Part shown: positions 1 through 12,339 of the stretch, piece after piece | Position numbering within the stretch: the stretch's first letter is position 1 | How the letters are laid out: each line of letters begins with the position of its first letter | Assembly (NCBI RefSeq): GCF_020520425.1 | Contig: NC_079490.1 | Coordinates: 5,518,001 to 5,582,000, forward strand | Origin: Spinacia oleracea | Taxonomy: Eukaryota > Streptophyta > Magnoliopsida > Caryophyllales > Amaranthaceae | Direction of reading: 5' to 3' | DNA: 64,000 bases | Notes under the pieces: generated by a model | Told to the model about the DNA's origin: nothing | What the model saw: only the letters and a program-made list of their open reading frames with translations | The model's database searches: none | Translations under genes and position numbers: made by a program

Positions 1-757
1 GTTGTGGGATGTTGGTTATTGTGGTTTTGTTGAAAATTTAGAAAGAAAAAAAACCTTGAATTTGAAGAAGATCCAGATCCAACAGGCAATTGCTTTACCC
101 CAGCCATAGCAATTGCTGATTATTTTTGATGAACTTCGAATGGAGAAGTATGACTGTATGAGGGATCGACAATGGTGGGGAAGAGGTAGAAGAGAAATAA
201 TGGAGAGGAGTGCAGAGATGAAGTTGAAAATCGCAGAGGAGAGAAGAACGAAAATTAAAATAGCAATTAAAGAAAATAAGGGGAATTTTTTTTAAAAAAA
301 ATTATAATTGTTATATGCCACGTAAGGGTGAATACCGCCTATAGCAGGTTAGTAACTTGTTAGGCTTAATAATAGTAGTTGGGTCATAAAGGTTGGATTA
401 TTTAGAAATATCGCATAGGTAGGCTTAATTAAAGAAAATCGGGCAATGGTTGGATTAATAATTACAAATTTTCCTAACTATTTTGTTAACTACCTTTGTC
501 AAGGTAATAGTCTTATTGAGACTTAATCTAAACACTTCACTGCATATTTCTTAGGTACTTACTCAACTCATACTCCTTAATATAATAATCTTGCTCCTAA
601 CTACGAAGTATATTTAGAGTTGGGTACATGTACCAAATGTCTTTTTTGTACTAACTTTATTGATTTTGTTTATTTACGATTTAGTACAACCGATCAATAA
701 GATAAAAACCGATTTTGAGTACACCTAATTATAAATATAGTCGGGAATAAGATAAAA
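1..757. other. Intergenic flank, no supported gene
   Basis: AT-rich sequence with no splice-supported coding structure. A 60-codon open stretch at 113-295 is low-complexity (Glu/Lys/Arg-rich) and matches no family I know, so it is not called as a gene. Nothing else recognisable was seen here. Confidence 0.5.
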
Positions 758-1112
758 GTTCTCATATTCGTTTGCATTTCCTTTTTTATTCAAATGAAAT
801 GTAGAACATGTACTGTGTATAGTATCGAGTTTCGAGTATCCAATTTTAATTTTCAACTCTTTTTGTTGAAAAGAATTCTCATATACTTTTGCATTTCCTT
901 TTTTATTCAAATGAAATGTAGAACATGTACTGTGTATAGTATCGAGTTTCGAGTATCCAATTTTAATTTTCAACTCTTTTTGTTGAAAAGAATTCTCATA
1001 TACTTTTGCATTTCCTTTTTTATTCAAATGAAATGTAGAACATGTACTGTGTATAGTTTCGAGTTTCGAGCATCCATTTTTTCAACTCTTTTTGTTGAAA
1101 AGGAAAAAAACA
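758..1112. repeat. 117-bp tandem repeat, about 3 copies
   Basis: A unit containing GAAATGTAGAACATGTACTG recurs with its ATG at 794, 911 and 1028, an exact spacing of 117 bp. The first two copies are nearly identical and the third has drifted near its 3' end. Open frames on both strands here (725-1027 minus, 794-1168 plus) exist only because 117 is divisible by 3, so they are repeat artefacts rather than genes. Confidence 0.9.
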
Positions 1113-1489
1113 TTGAAATTAGGATAGAATTTTGTCATTATTATATTCTAATTTATCTAAGGTTATAAAACATAGAACATATACTACATAGGGGTGTTTA
1201 ATTTTCAGATATAGGATCTGATCCGATCGATATGAATTTTTTGGATCGGATTCCCAAAAATCCGAAATCGATCCAAATTCAAAAAAAGTTAAAAAAATTA
1301 GGGTGCTAGAACACTATCGGAGCCAAATTTAAATATCCAGCCACACTGCGCGCAACGCGCGCGACCATCCACTAGTTTTCCAAAAAATATGCAGCCCATA
1401 TATATGGCCCGAGAATTTGTGCTCGTGTCGGGTAGTACTTTTTTCCGTGTTGGGTCGTGTCGTACATCGTGCAGTTTGACCCAGTGTCA

Positions 1490-1610
1490 TCTTTAGTTAT
1501 CGTAGATTGCCACTCTCTCCTATGTTTTTGTTTCTTCTTATCGCAAAATTTGCTTGTCCTAGTTCCATCTTCACTTAAGGTATTGTAATCGTTAATTGCA
1601 GTGTCGATCC
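1490..1610 (+). pseudogene. Decayed duplicate of the DUF1218 gene leader
   Basis: This stretch resembles 2370-2480, the presumed first non-coding exon and splice donor of the DUF1218 gene. Shared blocks include CTTATCGCAAAATTTG and CCATCTTCACTT, followed by a donor-like AAG/GTATTG here and CAG/GTAATG in the downstream copy. It looks like an old tandem duplication of promoter and leader that kept no coding part. Sequence similarity is what I see; the origin by local duplication is inferred. Confidence 0.6.
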
Positions 1611-2389
1611 TGCCATTTTATGAATTCTAGGTAAATCGAATTGTAAGGGCCCTTACGGCCTTATGTGAACGAGTAATTGTAAGGATTATATTTACGTATA
1701 TATTTAATAAAAATAATTGATTAGTTAAATAATTATTTTAGTTACTCGTTTCATAAAATACATTCAATTAAATTGACTAAATAACCCAGATTACTAAATA
1801 CAAAGTACGAGTAATGAATTAGATGCATCAAAATTTTCTTTCAACCTATACAAACAATATCATCTTAGAGGTGTAGGGAATTGTAAATAAAAAATGAAAC
1901 AACCACTGACATGAACATTACCGATGAACCACAAGTAGTAGAACTGTAAAAGTGTCATAATACACGTCAACAAAAATATCACCACAATAAATCTAGCTAG
2001 TGTCATTTCTGAACCCCTAACCATGGACCATAAGCTATTGCACCTCTTCCATAGACTCCAGACTGACTCTGGTTAATTTCTTAGTTACACCATTATCCAC
2101 CAATATGCATAAAATCACAATTGGTAACTTCTCGCTAAGATTTAAAAATGATCCTGGTTAATTATTCCACCAATATACATAAACAATCATTTGATACACC
2201 TTAAACAAAGTTAACCATCTACATAAATAAGAAAATATCAATCATATGTTAAGATATACAGATTACAGAGTATCCATATTTAGAAAGGTATCACTCTATC
2301 ATTATTACGGTATTACCCCACTTGGTATATTCAAAGAAATGACCCACACTCCGTTACGATATCACCGCTGATTGCCAATTTGCCAAACA
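1611..2389. other. Intergenic and promoter region of the DUF1218 gene
   Basis: AT-rich and without a coding signal. It presumably carries the promoter of the downstream DUF1218 gene, but I could not place a convincing TATA box or transcription start. Confidence 0.4.
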
Positions 2390-3053
2390 CTCTCCTCCAT
2401 TTCTGTTTCCTCTTATCGCAAAATTTGATCCAAACAATCACCCCATCCCAGTTTCCATCTTCACTTCAGGTAATGTGATTGTCAATTTCTTCATTTTTGG
2501 TTCAATTTTGTTATTAAAATTGTTGATTAATTGCAATTTTTCAGGTCAACTATTCAATTTTTACTTCAATTTCAATTTTGCATATTGATTTGATTAATTC
2601 ATGATGCCGTCTCTTGTTAGGGTTTCCGATTTTGGAAATGGACTTTTTTTTGTGTGTGTGTGAATTTTGTACTAATTGTTGATGAATTGACGAGCTTGTG
2701 TTGATTTTTTTCCTATGAATTTGGTATATTACGGGAATTCCATTTCCCCATGGTTTTTTCTGGAAATTAGGGTTAAATCATAGGGTTAAAGAGAAATTGG
2801 CTGATTAATTGTTGCTAAATGTGATTAATTGTGTTTAGTTTTAGTAGTTTTTCCATTTGCTTGTGATCTTTTGAATTCCCTGTTGATCACATCTATTACT
2901 GATGTGTTTTGGTGTATGAATTTTGATTGAGTTGAAAAACTTGGCATTTTGATGCTCGAATCTCGATTACAGAAGTTTAAACACTTGATAACGAACCTAG
3001 AATTGCCCTTTTGCAGGAAAAGTCAGGTTCCGGGAGTACATTTGATTGCAAAG
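2390..3053 (+). other. 5'UTR with a leader intron, DUF1218 gene
   Basis: A pyrimidine-rich leader ends with a good donor (CTTCAG/GTAATG at 2469/2470). The matching acceptor TTTTGCAG ends at 3016, giving a leader intron of about 547 bp and placing the start codon 37 bases into the next exon. Splice motifs are seen; the transcription start is not determined. Confidence 0.6.
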
Positions 3054-5202
3054 ATGGGATTGAGCATGAAACAGATGGCTCTTTTAACCTCCTTCTTTGG
3101 TGTCTTCTCCTTCCTATGCGGTGTCATAGCTGAAAACAAGAAGGTAAATCCGTAAATGTCGTATATCTAATTATCTATGTTATTCTTGTAGTTCTGTGTA
3201 TTAACTTTAAAATTGTGGCCTTTTGAATTGCACTGCTTTTAAGTTTTTAGTAAGAGTCTTTATTGTTTTTGCTGGTTGTGCAGCCTGCAGCAGGAACACC
3301 AATTTCTGGGAAGGGTGTAGTTATTTGCAAGTACCCTTCTGATCCAACAGTGATTTTGGGGTATATATCTTTTGCCGCACTGATTGCCTCTACTGTTGTT
3401 GGGCACATGTCAATATTTTACCCCTATAACAAGAGGGCTATTCCATCTAGTGCCCTGTTCCGCAGCAAAACCATGTTCGTGTTTTTCAACATTGCATGGT
3501 ATGCTTTCTTCTCCTACTTTGTATCATCATTACTACTAGTGTTACTTTTATGCTTATTTCCATCTATGATGATCCTTGGAGTTCCGCTGTCTCTTTGCAT
3601 TCTATTCTTTTATACTCCAAAGTTGTTGATGCAAGTAATGTCTTCTTCTGTAAGGACTTCTGGGTGCAATGCAATTGATGAATTATTGATTGTCGTTTCA
3701 GCTTGTAAGCCAACTAGCTTGTGTTTGATGAATTAGTTTATTATTGACTTTTTCAACTGGTTTTTCTAGCAAAATCTGTGTACTGATTGCAATTTCAGAG
3801 ACTTATTTCGAATAACATGTCTTTCTTTTAGGGAATATATGTCCTTTGTCAAGGTGAAAAAACTAAAAACTAGTATTCCATTTCACGGGCCTTTTAAACT
3901 AAAGATCTTTCTACTTTTTCTGAAGACAAAAAGCTTTTTCACCTGATTTTAACAAATAATCAACCACAACTGAACTAGTCAGACACTCAGACATTGACAA
4001 ATTCAGAAGTTGAGACTTGAGAGCTATCAATCTGGAATTCAGCTCAAGCAACAAGAAGTTTTTTTCCCCCTACTGGGAGCTTCCATGTGTTCCTTGGCCT
4101 CAGCCTGCGGGGGTTAGGAGAGAAACAATCATTTGCCTCTCTTGTAATTTGATGTTGTTCCATCTCACTGATCTGCCTATCCCGGGTCTTGGCAAGCGCC
4201 CCTTTGCATTTTTCCACACTCAATCAAATAGAATCACTCTCCACCTTTCAAGTAGCCCAATTGTGAATGAAGCTCTCTCATTCTGTCTTAGCCTCTCAAG
4301 TTTATCTGCTGTCACATTATTTCAGTTCTTTTGCTTTTGACATGGTTCTCCAGTGCTTTTCTCCCTTTTCAAGATTTAATATCATCTCATTTGTGAAGGC
4401 CTGGAGTTAATCTTCTTGTCAGTATTCTCATTTCTCACCATCCATATACTGTGCAGGATCATAGCTATTCTGAGGATTTAATTTCTTTGCATCATTTTCC
4501 CCTCGTTTGATCATTTACCGAGATCTTATAGAACCATCTCATGACCTAAATACCAAGCTCTTGTTTGACCTATATTTCTGTAAATAGGCTCGGGGAAAAT
4601 GTTCTGGCGCTTATACATTTAGCTTTAGACGGTTGTGCTAGACGAGTTTAGGTAGTGTGTAATGACTGTAATGTCTGTTGTTTTTCCAACTTGTTGATCG
4701 CGAGTACTGTTTCACTTGCATGGATTATGAACGGTAATGAAAATACTGTTCACATGTACAGCTTTAGTGCACCTCTTTAGGGTTACAATGATCATCTGTT
4801 ATTTAAGCTAGCAAATATCTATCAGTTCAGCAGCAATTTGTTGATTAAGTTTCAGAGATAACATGGCTTTTTTTTTTTGGGCTTTTAAATAGGGTAACCG
4901 CTGGTTTAGCTGCCGCATTGCTCCTTTGGCCAACAATTACTGAGCAATTCCATTTAAGTCGTACAGTACATCACAACCCAGCCTACGCTTGCCCTACTGC
5001 TAAGACCGGGGTCCTTGGTGGTGGTGCCTTTGTGTCCCTCGACTCATGCCTCTTTTGGTTGATATGCCTCATGTTGGCTAACAATGCTCGAAGTGATTAC
5101 TTTGAGGAGGTTGAAGATTCTCAGAAAGGGGAGCGCACCCAAGTTATTAATGTTGTACCCCCTATTGGTTCAGAGGTCATGAGCCATGCCAACGTTGCTT
5201 AA
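3054..5202 (+). CDS. DUF1218 four-helix membrane protein
   Basis: Three coding exons (3054-3143, 3284-3498, 4893-5202) join in frame to 204 residues. The start is the ATG opening MGLSMKQMALL, just after the leader intron. Four hydrophobic helices are visible: residues about 7-25, 52-76, 90-117 and 140-165. Conserved features of the family are seen: a Cys in VICKYPSD, an RSKTMFVFFNIAW segment crossing an intron, YACPT, and a polar acidic tail ending NVA. DUF1218 is a plant-specific family whose named members include DESIGUAL (leaf symmetry) and MWL proteins (wall lignin), all predicted membrane or ER proteins; which branch this belongs to cannot be said from sequence by eye. Intron 2 is large (about 1.4 kb) and holds no recognised element. 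Gene looks intact. Confidence 0.88.
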
Positions 5203-5827
5203 TGGCATACTATATGTGAACGACACTCTTTGGTTTAATTTATTTTTTTAGAAGAAATTGATTCATCAAAATCTTGAAATAAAGATAATGTTGCAAGATC
5301 GTGAACACATGATTGGTTTTACATGTATATATGCTTACATGACCTCTATGAGTATCTCTTTTTCGCAAGGAGAGAAAATGCTGTCAGGAATGTTGACGTG
5401 AAAAAAGGCTCTTGTCTCAATTAATTTATTTTCCTATCTGGTCAAAAAAGAATCCTTTCTGCTTCTATTTCACTTGACATATTGTACCAAAAATGTCTTA
5501 TTTGATGCCAATTCCGGATATCGCAAAAATCAAATCTGCTTGATTCAGCCGACTACCAATCCTTTAGACTCTAAGAAGCAAATATTAAAAATACTACTGT
5601 GTTATTTTTTCATAATTTTTATATTCATTTGTTATCATTTTGCAAGGAGATCTAAATGGATACAGAGGTATTTGGCAAGAAACTTCCTAGAAAATCATAA
5701 TTTCCAAGTATTGGAGCATTGTTTCCTTCTCTAGCTTATACCATGCCTTTGCTTTGTATTACAGTAATCTTTCTTTCCTTACATTCTTACATTTTCCAAA
5801 ATTGGAATATTTCTTTTCCTTATGACC
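5203..5827 (+). other. Intergenic between DUF1218 and MADS genes
   Basis: Holds the 3'UTR of the DUF1218 gene and the presumed promoter of the MADS locus. The open frame at 5474-5734 has no family resemblance and no splice support. No element was recognised. Confidence 0.5.
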
Positions 5828-7122
5828 ATGGTTAGAAAAATAAAGCAGTTGAGGATCATAGAGGATACTGTATTTAGCAGGCAATTATCTTTTGCGAAGC
5901 GACGAAATGGACTACTAACAAAGAATTAGAGTTACACTTGGTGTGTGGTGTTGATTCTGTATTTATAGCCTTCTCTCCTTCTGGTCGCTCAGCTATCTTT
6001 GTGGTGACAAAAGGTATTCTTTGTCGACTTATATGTGTTGCTTATTTTTTCTTTTTCATGGTCTCTGAACACGCATGTATCCGTACATGTAAATACACTG
6101 CTTACACACTTGGAGGATGTGCTGATTTTTTCTTCTAACTTCTAAAACCTCCTTTGCTTGTTCAGGGCTGGTGATGTTATAAGTCGTTTTGTTGCATTGC
6201 CAGAACATTTCCGACAGTTGTAAGAGTCTCATATCATTTTTCTTTTGGTGTGAAGTTAGTACGCTGTAGAATATAGTAAGAATGGTGGCAATTCATTTTC
6301 ATATTGGATTTCTTGTACAAATGCTTAAAAGAAAATCTAGTAGCAATTAGCAAGCAATGCAGTCTTGTATTAATTGGGTGGTCTCACATTTTATGTTGCA
6401 TAAATTAACTGTTTTGTAGCCATTTACCAGATTGGGAGGTAATGCCATTTGTGTTAGATTTTGACATTTATACTACAAGGGCGGTGAGTTTAGCAGTCGC
6501 TATGCAGGCTGCATAGCGACTTGCGACTTTAAATATATACTCGGATACACATGTATTTGTATTCTTTTCTTTTGGGGTTGTTTATCTTTTTTATATCGGT
6601 TTTAGGGGTTTTTAAGATAGAAGGAAAAATATGAAAGTCAAGGTTGTTATTCACTTTATTTTGTTGCAGTTGCAGCTTTTACTTGATATAGTCAACCAGC
6701 TTAGAGAACCAACAAAGGACCATATCAGAGTGATCGGTAAACCTTAGCTACATTAATCCTTTTCCTCTCTTCATCATTTTATATGCCAATATATTAGAAG
6801 AAACAACTTCACAAAAGGGCCACGGTTCACCTAGATTAATCCTTTTTTAACTTCTCTTCTTCTGCGTGTATTAATCCGATGAATGTGATTTGAATTTTGT
6901 GCTCTTATGATGTTTTACAAGAAAAAAAAACACATGATAGTATTCTGGTTTTTATATACATCTAGTATTTTTTTTTTTTTTTCCTATCTATGCTTGTTAT
7001 ACTATACATAGATTTTAAGAACACTTGAATTGTTATAGATGCCATGCACTATTGTACTATTGTCAACAGAATGTTCCATTTTTGCTAATGGTTACTAGGT
7101 TAAGAAGAGTTTTTTTTTTGTT

Positions 7123-7146
7123 GGGGGGGGGGGGGGGGGGGGGGGG
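7123..7146. repeat. Poly-G run of about 24 bases
   Basis: A homopolymer of G inside an intron of the MADS locus. Its length is unlikely to be exact in any assembly, which bears on how far the one-base shifts in this gene can be trusted. Confidence 0.85.
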
Positions 7147-9044
7147 TTATAAAAGAGCTAGAAGGGCATTACTGTAGCCTAAGCTAGTTGGCATTCTAGA
7201 ATACAGAAAAGTTAATTTCAACAATTATTGGGGGGTGGAGGTGTAAATGGAAAATATCAAGGGCAATTTTATATTTCCGTTAATAATATGAAATCTTATG
7301 CTATCCAATATGAAAAACGCGTGCAAATGATTGACACACATATTGTATTCATCCCTTCTAGCGCATTAATATGTGAAACAAATATGCGTAGTAATAATTT
7401 TCACATGCAATTCAAACTTCCCAATATTAACCGTGGAGTCGTGGACATATAACATATGGTATTGAAGTTCCAATAATTGATTTATATTTTTTGCCCAAGA
7501 CCCGCCACTGAATACAGAGTATGTATTTACAGCCCAATAATCATATGCTTACTTTTCTAGCCATCAGGACATTTTTTCTTTTTATCATCTCCGGGTTGAG
7601 GCTAATGAATTTGCGTTTGTTGCATTTGACATGCTTGAATGGCTTTGTGACGCGGCATCTAAAACATCCAGTACCATTTCGGTAAGTCCAAGGCCTGTCT
7701 GCAAAATCATTTTTCTCCTTACATTAAATAACTTTCTCAGGTGAAAAAGAGGAGATTCGGTATTTCTTACGTGAGATCAAGATTAGATTACATTTTCAAC
7801 TGATAAGTTGATAAGAATTCGAGCTCTTTCAATTTATAGTGTTAATCTTCTTTCCATTTACGTTTATGACTACTATATATGTGGTCATGTTCTGTTTGGC
7901 AAAAGTAATTAGGATACATGGATTCCATTGATAAACCAAGCTAAAAGGAGTACTTAAATTTAATTTTTGGCTTACAGGAGATACGAACCCTTGCAAGAAG
8001 CGATAATGACAATCGAAGAAGCAAACCTTTCTGAAGAAATTCTTGAGGAGACACTTGCCAGTGTCCAAAAAAGAAAGGTACCATGAATATTTCCTTCGTC
8101 TGTTAGCTTTTTTTTACATGAATGCTAACGATCTTAGTGATGATTTCTGTGTTGTGGGCAAGCAGAATGAACTAACAGCTAATCATAATGAAGATGCATT
8201 ATCTCAACTATCTGATTCCATGGTATATAATACTAATCTGATTTCGTCACCCTGACATATTTTTATTAAGGTTCTTATGGTTTTAATTTGACTGCAATGT
8301 TCTTTATCATGCCATAAATATAAGAATGGAGCAGAAAATCGATCACCAAAATCTTCAGAAGAAGTTCAGCAGGCCGAGCCTGAGCACCAACCAAATGAAA
8401 ATTCTGACGAGAACCAACAACAGTCACCAACTGCAAAAGGGTACGTACAACTGATTTTCCCTGCTTGCTAAGTCTAATTTATGAATGAGTGTATATTCTT
8501 GTTTAAATTAGTATACTTTATATCTTGGTCAATGCAGGATTAGATGATGATGGTCTTCTTACTTTACAAATCAATTTTATTCCTATGTATGATCTAACAA
8601 GATTAGTAACGCTCATGTATGGCAGCATTCAAGTTACATTGACAAATCAGAGTAGCCCATCGATAAATCTACTGTTAGAAGTGGCTAGTCCTCTTCCTCA
8701 GCAAGCTGGAGCGTCGTTTACCAGTCTTCTAACTGCTGAAAGTGCTGCTGAAACCTTGCATCCTCTTAGGGTACTTTTAGATTATTTTTAGTTTCCTGTA
8801 ATTTATTTACATACATGAAGAACTCCTACACATGAACTGATAAGCATATTTTAATAGGAAACTGTCTTCTCGCAATCGCCAGAGCAGAACAACAGCTCCT
8901 TATCATTGCAACAAAGTCAATTCGATTCTTCCCGAGATGGTGTCCTTAACAGTTATTCCTATTCGTAAGACATTTTCCCAATATCATAATTTATATATAG
9001 GTTAAGGAAAGTAATAATGTCTCACCCTAACGAGACCCACAAAT

Positions 9045-9216
9045 TAGAAGGTGTACCCGGTTGCATTTAGAGTTACATGTGTGCTTTTAAGCTGTAAAAA
9101 CGTGCTTTTCATCTGTAAAAATGTGCTTTTAATATAAAAATGTGCATTTTGAGAGGTTAAAAGTACAAAATGACCCGGTTGCATGTAGATCTACATGCAA
9201 CCGGGTGTACCTTCTA
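9045..9216. mobile_element. Small TIR element (MITE) in a MADS-gene intron
   Basis: Ends are inverted copies: TAGAAGGTGTACCCGGTTGC on the left and the reverse complement of the same at 9197-9216. The interior contains imperfect repeats of a GTGCTTTTAA-type motif. Total length about 172 bp. Flanks show a loose CAAATT/CCAATT resemblance but no clean target duplication, so the superfamily is not assigned. Confidence 0.75.
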
Positions 9217-11205
9217 CCAATTGAATTCGAGATGGTTTTATTTTGCTTGTCCATGCCTGTTGTAGGAATGGTAATTTAACAGGAATCAATCAATATCCAG
9301 AATACAATGGTATCAGCACAAATGGTTATAATTACCCTGTTGCAAGCTTGATTTCCCCAAATTTACAGCTACATTCTTTCCCTGCAAGCTTCCAAGTTCC
9401 TCATCACCCAATGCAGTTCCCTATTCAGGCCCCTAACTACTATCAAGTATATGTAAAGCCTCTCTTTAATAATCCTATCTAATTATGTTTAGAAATATTT
9501 GTACCTTACTTGATTGTCTCACAACTCAATATGATCGTGGATATATAGCAGCAAGTGCCACTAGGAAGCAGCGGTAACGTATCGCTTTTTAGTACCCCAC
9601 AGTGGTCTAATCAGAGAACTCTGCAGCAAAATCTAACTCCCTTTGTGCAGCAGAATCCACAGTGGTGTAATCAGATAACGCTGCAGCAAAATCCAATCCC
9701 CTTCGGGCAAAATTCAATGTACACAATACAATCTATGATTCTATATGGTTAATAATGGTTGGAAGAATTGTTAATTGACCCTAACATTATCTTGTTTTAC
9801 TTTGTCACGCTCTTTTTCAGGCAAAGAGGCAACTTTCTGAACTTGCTAAGTTCAGTTTCTGGACAGAATAACATGTATACAGATTCAAGACCACCAAATT
9901 TGCAAATGAATCACCAGGTATACATATTGTGATCTTTAATTAAACTGTCAGTGTTAGACTTTAGCAATTGATATTTTTAGCATCTTCATTACAAGTGAAG
10001 ATCTTTTAAAGTTGTACTAATAAAAAATAAACCGCCTTTTGAATTTCCGCTAATTATGGGATCAGTCAATGGGAAATCAAAACAATATGGAGCCTAGTCT
10101 TACTCTGAACTTACATGGGTCATTTGCAAACAATTATCTGGTTGGTTCTATTTTTATTTTTATTTTTATGGTTATACATGCTTGTAACTATCTTGCTCAA
10201 AACAATTAACTAAACTAGGACTAAATTTTTTTTTTTTTTTTTTGACATAGTAAAATTTGAATTTCAGCAAGCACATATTGAGGTGGAAAGACCAGCATCT
10301 TCTTCTTCTTCTTGTCGTAAGGTCAGTTTATCTTTAGCGTTCATTTTTGTCTTTGTAACTGAGACTCGAGTACAGTATCAAATGTTGCACATGCTGAAGT
10401 GTTAGATTCGACTATTTATAATTCTTCCAAAATGAAATGTCAAGTGTCCATGATCAAATGGGTGCTCGAGATGGTCTCAATAGCATAGACTTTTGTTGCT
10501 CTCAAAAATGTAAATATATGTAACCCTTTCGACCTTTCCCAGTAAAAAGAAAGGTTCATTCAGCATAAGTTGGTCACATCATACATACTATTATTTGCAG
10601 AGGAAATTACCATGGGGAGAAGATACATCTCTGAGGCTGTCGAGTTACCAGAACGAGATTACAGCATCAAGCAGTGGCAGTGCAATCCCTCCGGCTCCTT
10701 CTCCTCGTCTAAGGTATATATATTACCAACTCTCATAGCTTAGACTAATTAATCATAAACTCATTGAAAAAAAGAGTAAGAATCTCAACAATATATATGT
10801 ATTTTCTTGTCTTCAGGCATCCAAGATATGGACTTTATAATCCTGCATATGAACAAATGAGCTTGCCCATTGATCCCTATATCCGGATTTTTCAAGAATT
10901 ACTAGAAAATGGTAAACATCTCAACTATTCCTAGCGTACCATACTCTCCGCCTCTAAATAATTGGCCACAACTAATTAGAGGTTAAATATTGCAAACAAT
11001 ATTGACTATGTGGAAGCTGAAGGACAATTGTGCTTACCCCTTAAAAAAAAAAGACAATTGTGCTTATTATTAGGGATAAGAAAATACATATGTACAAACA
11101 TATTGACAATGCAATGTAGTACGGAGTAGTTAGTAACTGGCTAGTCTAAGATCTTTGTTTTGACATTTAACAGATAATTGCCGACGACAGCAAGGAAATC
11201 AGTAA

Positions 11206-12339
11206 GAAGAGGAGTGATAGACTCAAATGGAGTGATGATCGATCCACTACTTGTAGTATTTTGGTAAAATTACGAGTTACGAGTAATTTAGCCAAAATAC
11301 TCATGAGAAGTGTCATTTTATTCATTTCAAGACGACGAATTGATCATGTTTTATCATTTTTAGCTATTTTCTTTTATGTTTTGTGTTAAGAACCTGCTTA
11401 CTATCGTCATATGTTGGATGTCTTCTATTAGTTGGTTCACTTCACTTGGACAAAGGATGAAACCTTGCTTGACTTGTAAGTGGACAAGTTATACTTCGAA
11501 TAATTAGCTAAACTATGCAAAACTGTAGTTAATTAAAAGCTTATTTGATCATTTTGTGTTTCTTATTTTTCTTAAGGAATTTTGTATTTCTTTTATGACC
11601 TCAAAATTTGACAATTCAAAGAAAAAAATGTTTTCAAACAGAAATTTTCAAGTTACTCCATTGTATTGTCTTATTGCACTTTTGAGGGTTAAAGTTAAGA
11701 ACTATTTAATTAAGTTCTCCCTAATTTGCGAAAGACATAGATACAGGTAGTCAAGTGGGATTTCAGAGTAACAACTTTTCGAGAATTTAAATGTATATTT
11801 TCAGAGTAACAACTTTTCGAGAAGTCAAAGTTGGCGAATCCGCTTTTAAAGTAAATAGTGCATGGCCAATAAGCTTTAAAAGCGGATTTGCCAACTTTGA
11901 GGAGCTTGGTCACACCACCACTTACGTGCCCTTTCTCTTAATCCTAATTTTAGTTTGTACGAAATGGTATCTTTTTAATGACAATTTCACATAAATTAAT
12001 TTTATTTGTTTTACATTATAATCCAATTAAAAAATTCGTATAATTTCCTATAATGCATAGACAATATAACCAAATTTTTTATTAAGAATCTCGTACATCA
12101 CACGAGTTAAAAACTACGAGTAATTAGAGTATTATTTTTAAGAAATACTCTCTTGCTCTCTTAAAACTTTGTCTAAACTCAAGTGTTGCGTCAAAAGTTG
12201 ATGTAATAGAATTTAAAACATCCGACGTAAATGAAAAGTTAACTATACACTAAAGAACAGAGAAAATATGTTTAATGCTTATACATTGTGTACAATCTTT
12301 TGATTTATAGTCTATGTTACCCAGGCATAGGAACCCATG
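11206..12339. other. Intergenic, MADS to CYP97B, with a hairpin repeat
   Basis: No gene is supported. Within it, 11825-11901 forms an inverted repeat: TCAAAGTTGGCGAATCCGCT is mirrored by AGCGGATTTGCCAACTTTGA with a loop of about 22 bases. A direct repeat of TTTCAGAGTAACAACTTTTC starts near 11760 and again near 11800. It resembles a short fold-back element. Confidence 0.6.

Larger units (their letters stand above)
5828..11205 (+). pseudogene. MIKC*-type MADS-box gene with a broken MADS domain
   Basis: The opening ATG at 5828 begins MVRKIKQL, then RQLSFAKRRNGLLTK, a clear MADS helix. At about 5927 the conserved Lys-Ala-Tyr-Glu region reads into a TAG and is one base short, and the frame resumes as CGVDSVFIAFSPSGR. 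A second one-base shift near 6000-6010 is needed to reach GDKR/AGDVISRFVALPEH in exon 2 (6166-6219). Later exons join in frame: 6420-6438, 6670-6736, 7561-7681, 7978-8077, 8166-8222, 8325-8440, 8626-8770, 8858-8964, 9266-9446, 9552-9718, 9821-9917, 10066-10140, 10268-10321, 10601-10713, 10817-10911 and 11174-11205 (stop). RRYEP at exons 5/6 is a signature of the AGL66/AGL104 (S) clade of MIKC* factors, which act in pollen. The tail is Gln/Asn/Ser-rich and ends with HPRYGLYNPAYEQMSLPIDP. Either a recent pseudogene, a MADS-less derivative, or assembly error in exon 1. Confidence 0.7.

Noticed and set aside
725-1168. Open frames on both strands with repeated peptide units
   Set aside because: They arise from a 117-bp tandem repeat whose length is a multiple of three; no family, splice or codon evidence.
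8538-8625. Upstream extension of the ninth MADS-locus exon starting at the GCAG before 8538
   Set aside because: That acceptor would put a stop in frame. The acceptor at 8625 keeps the frame with the preceding exon and has branch-like CTAAC sequence upstream.
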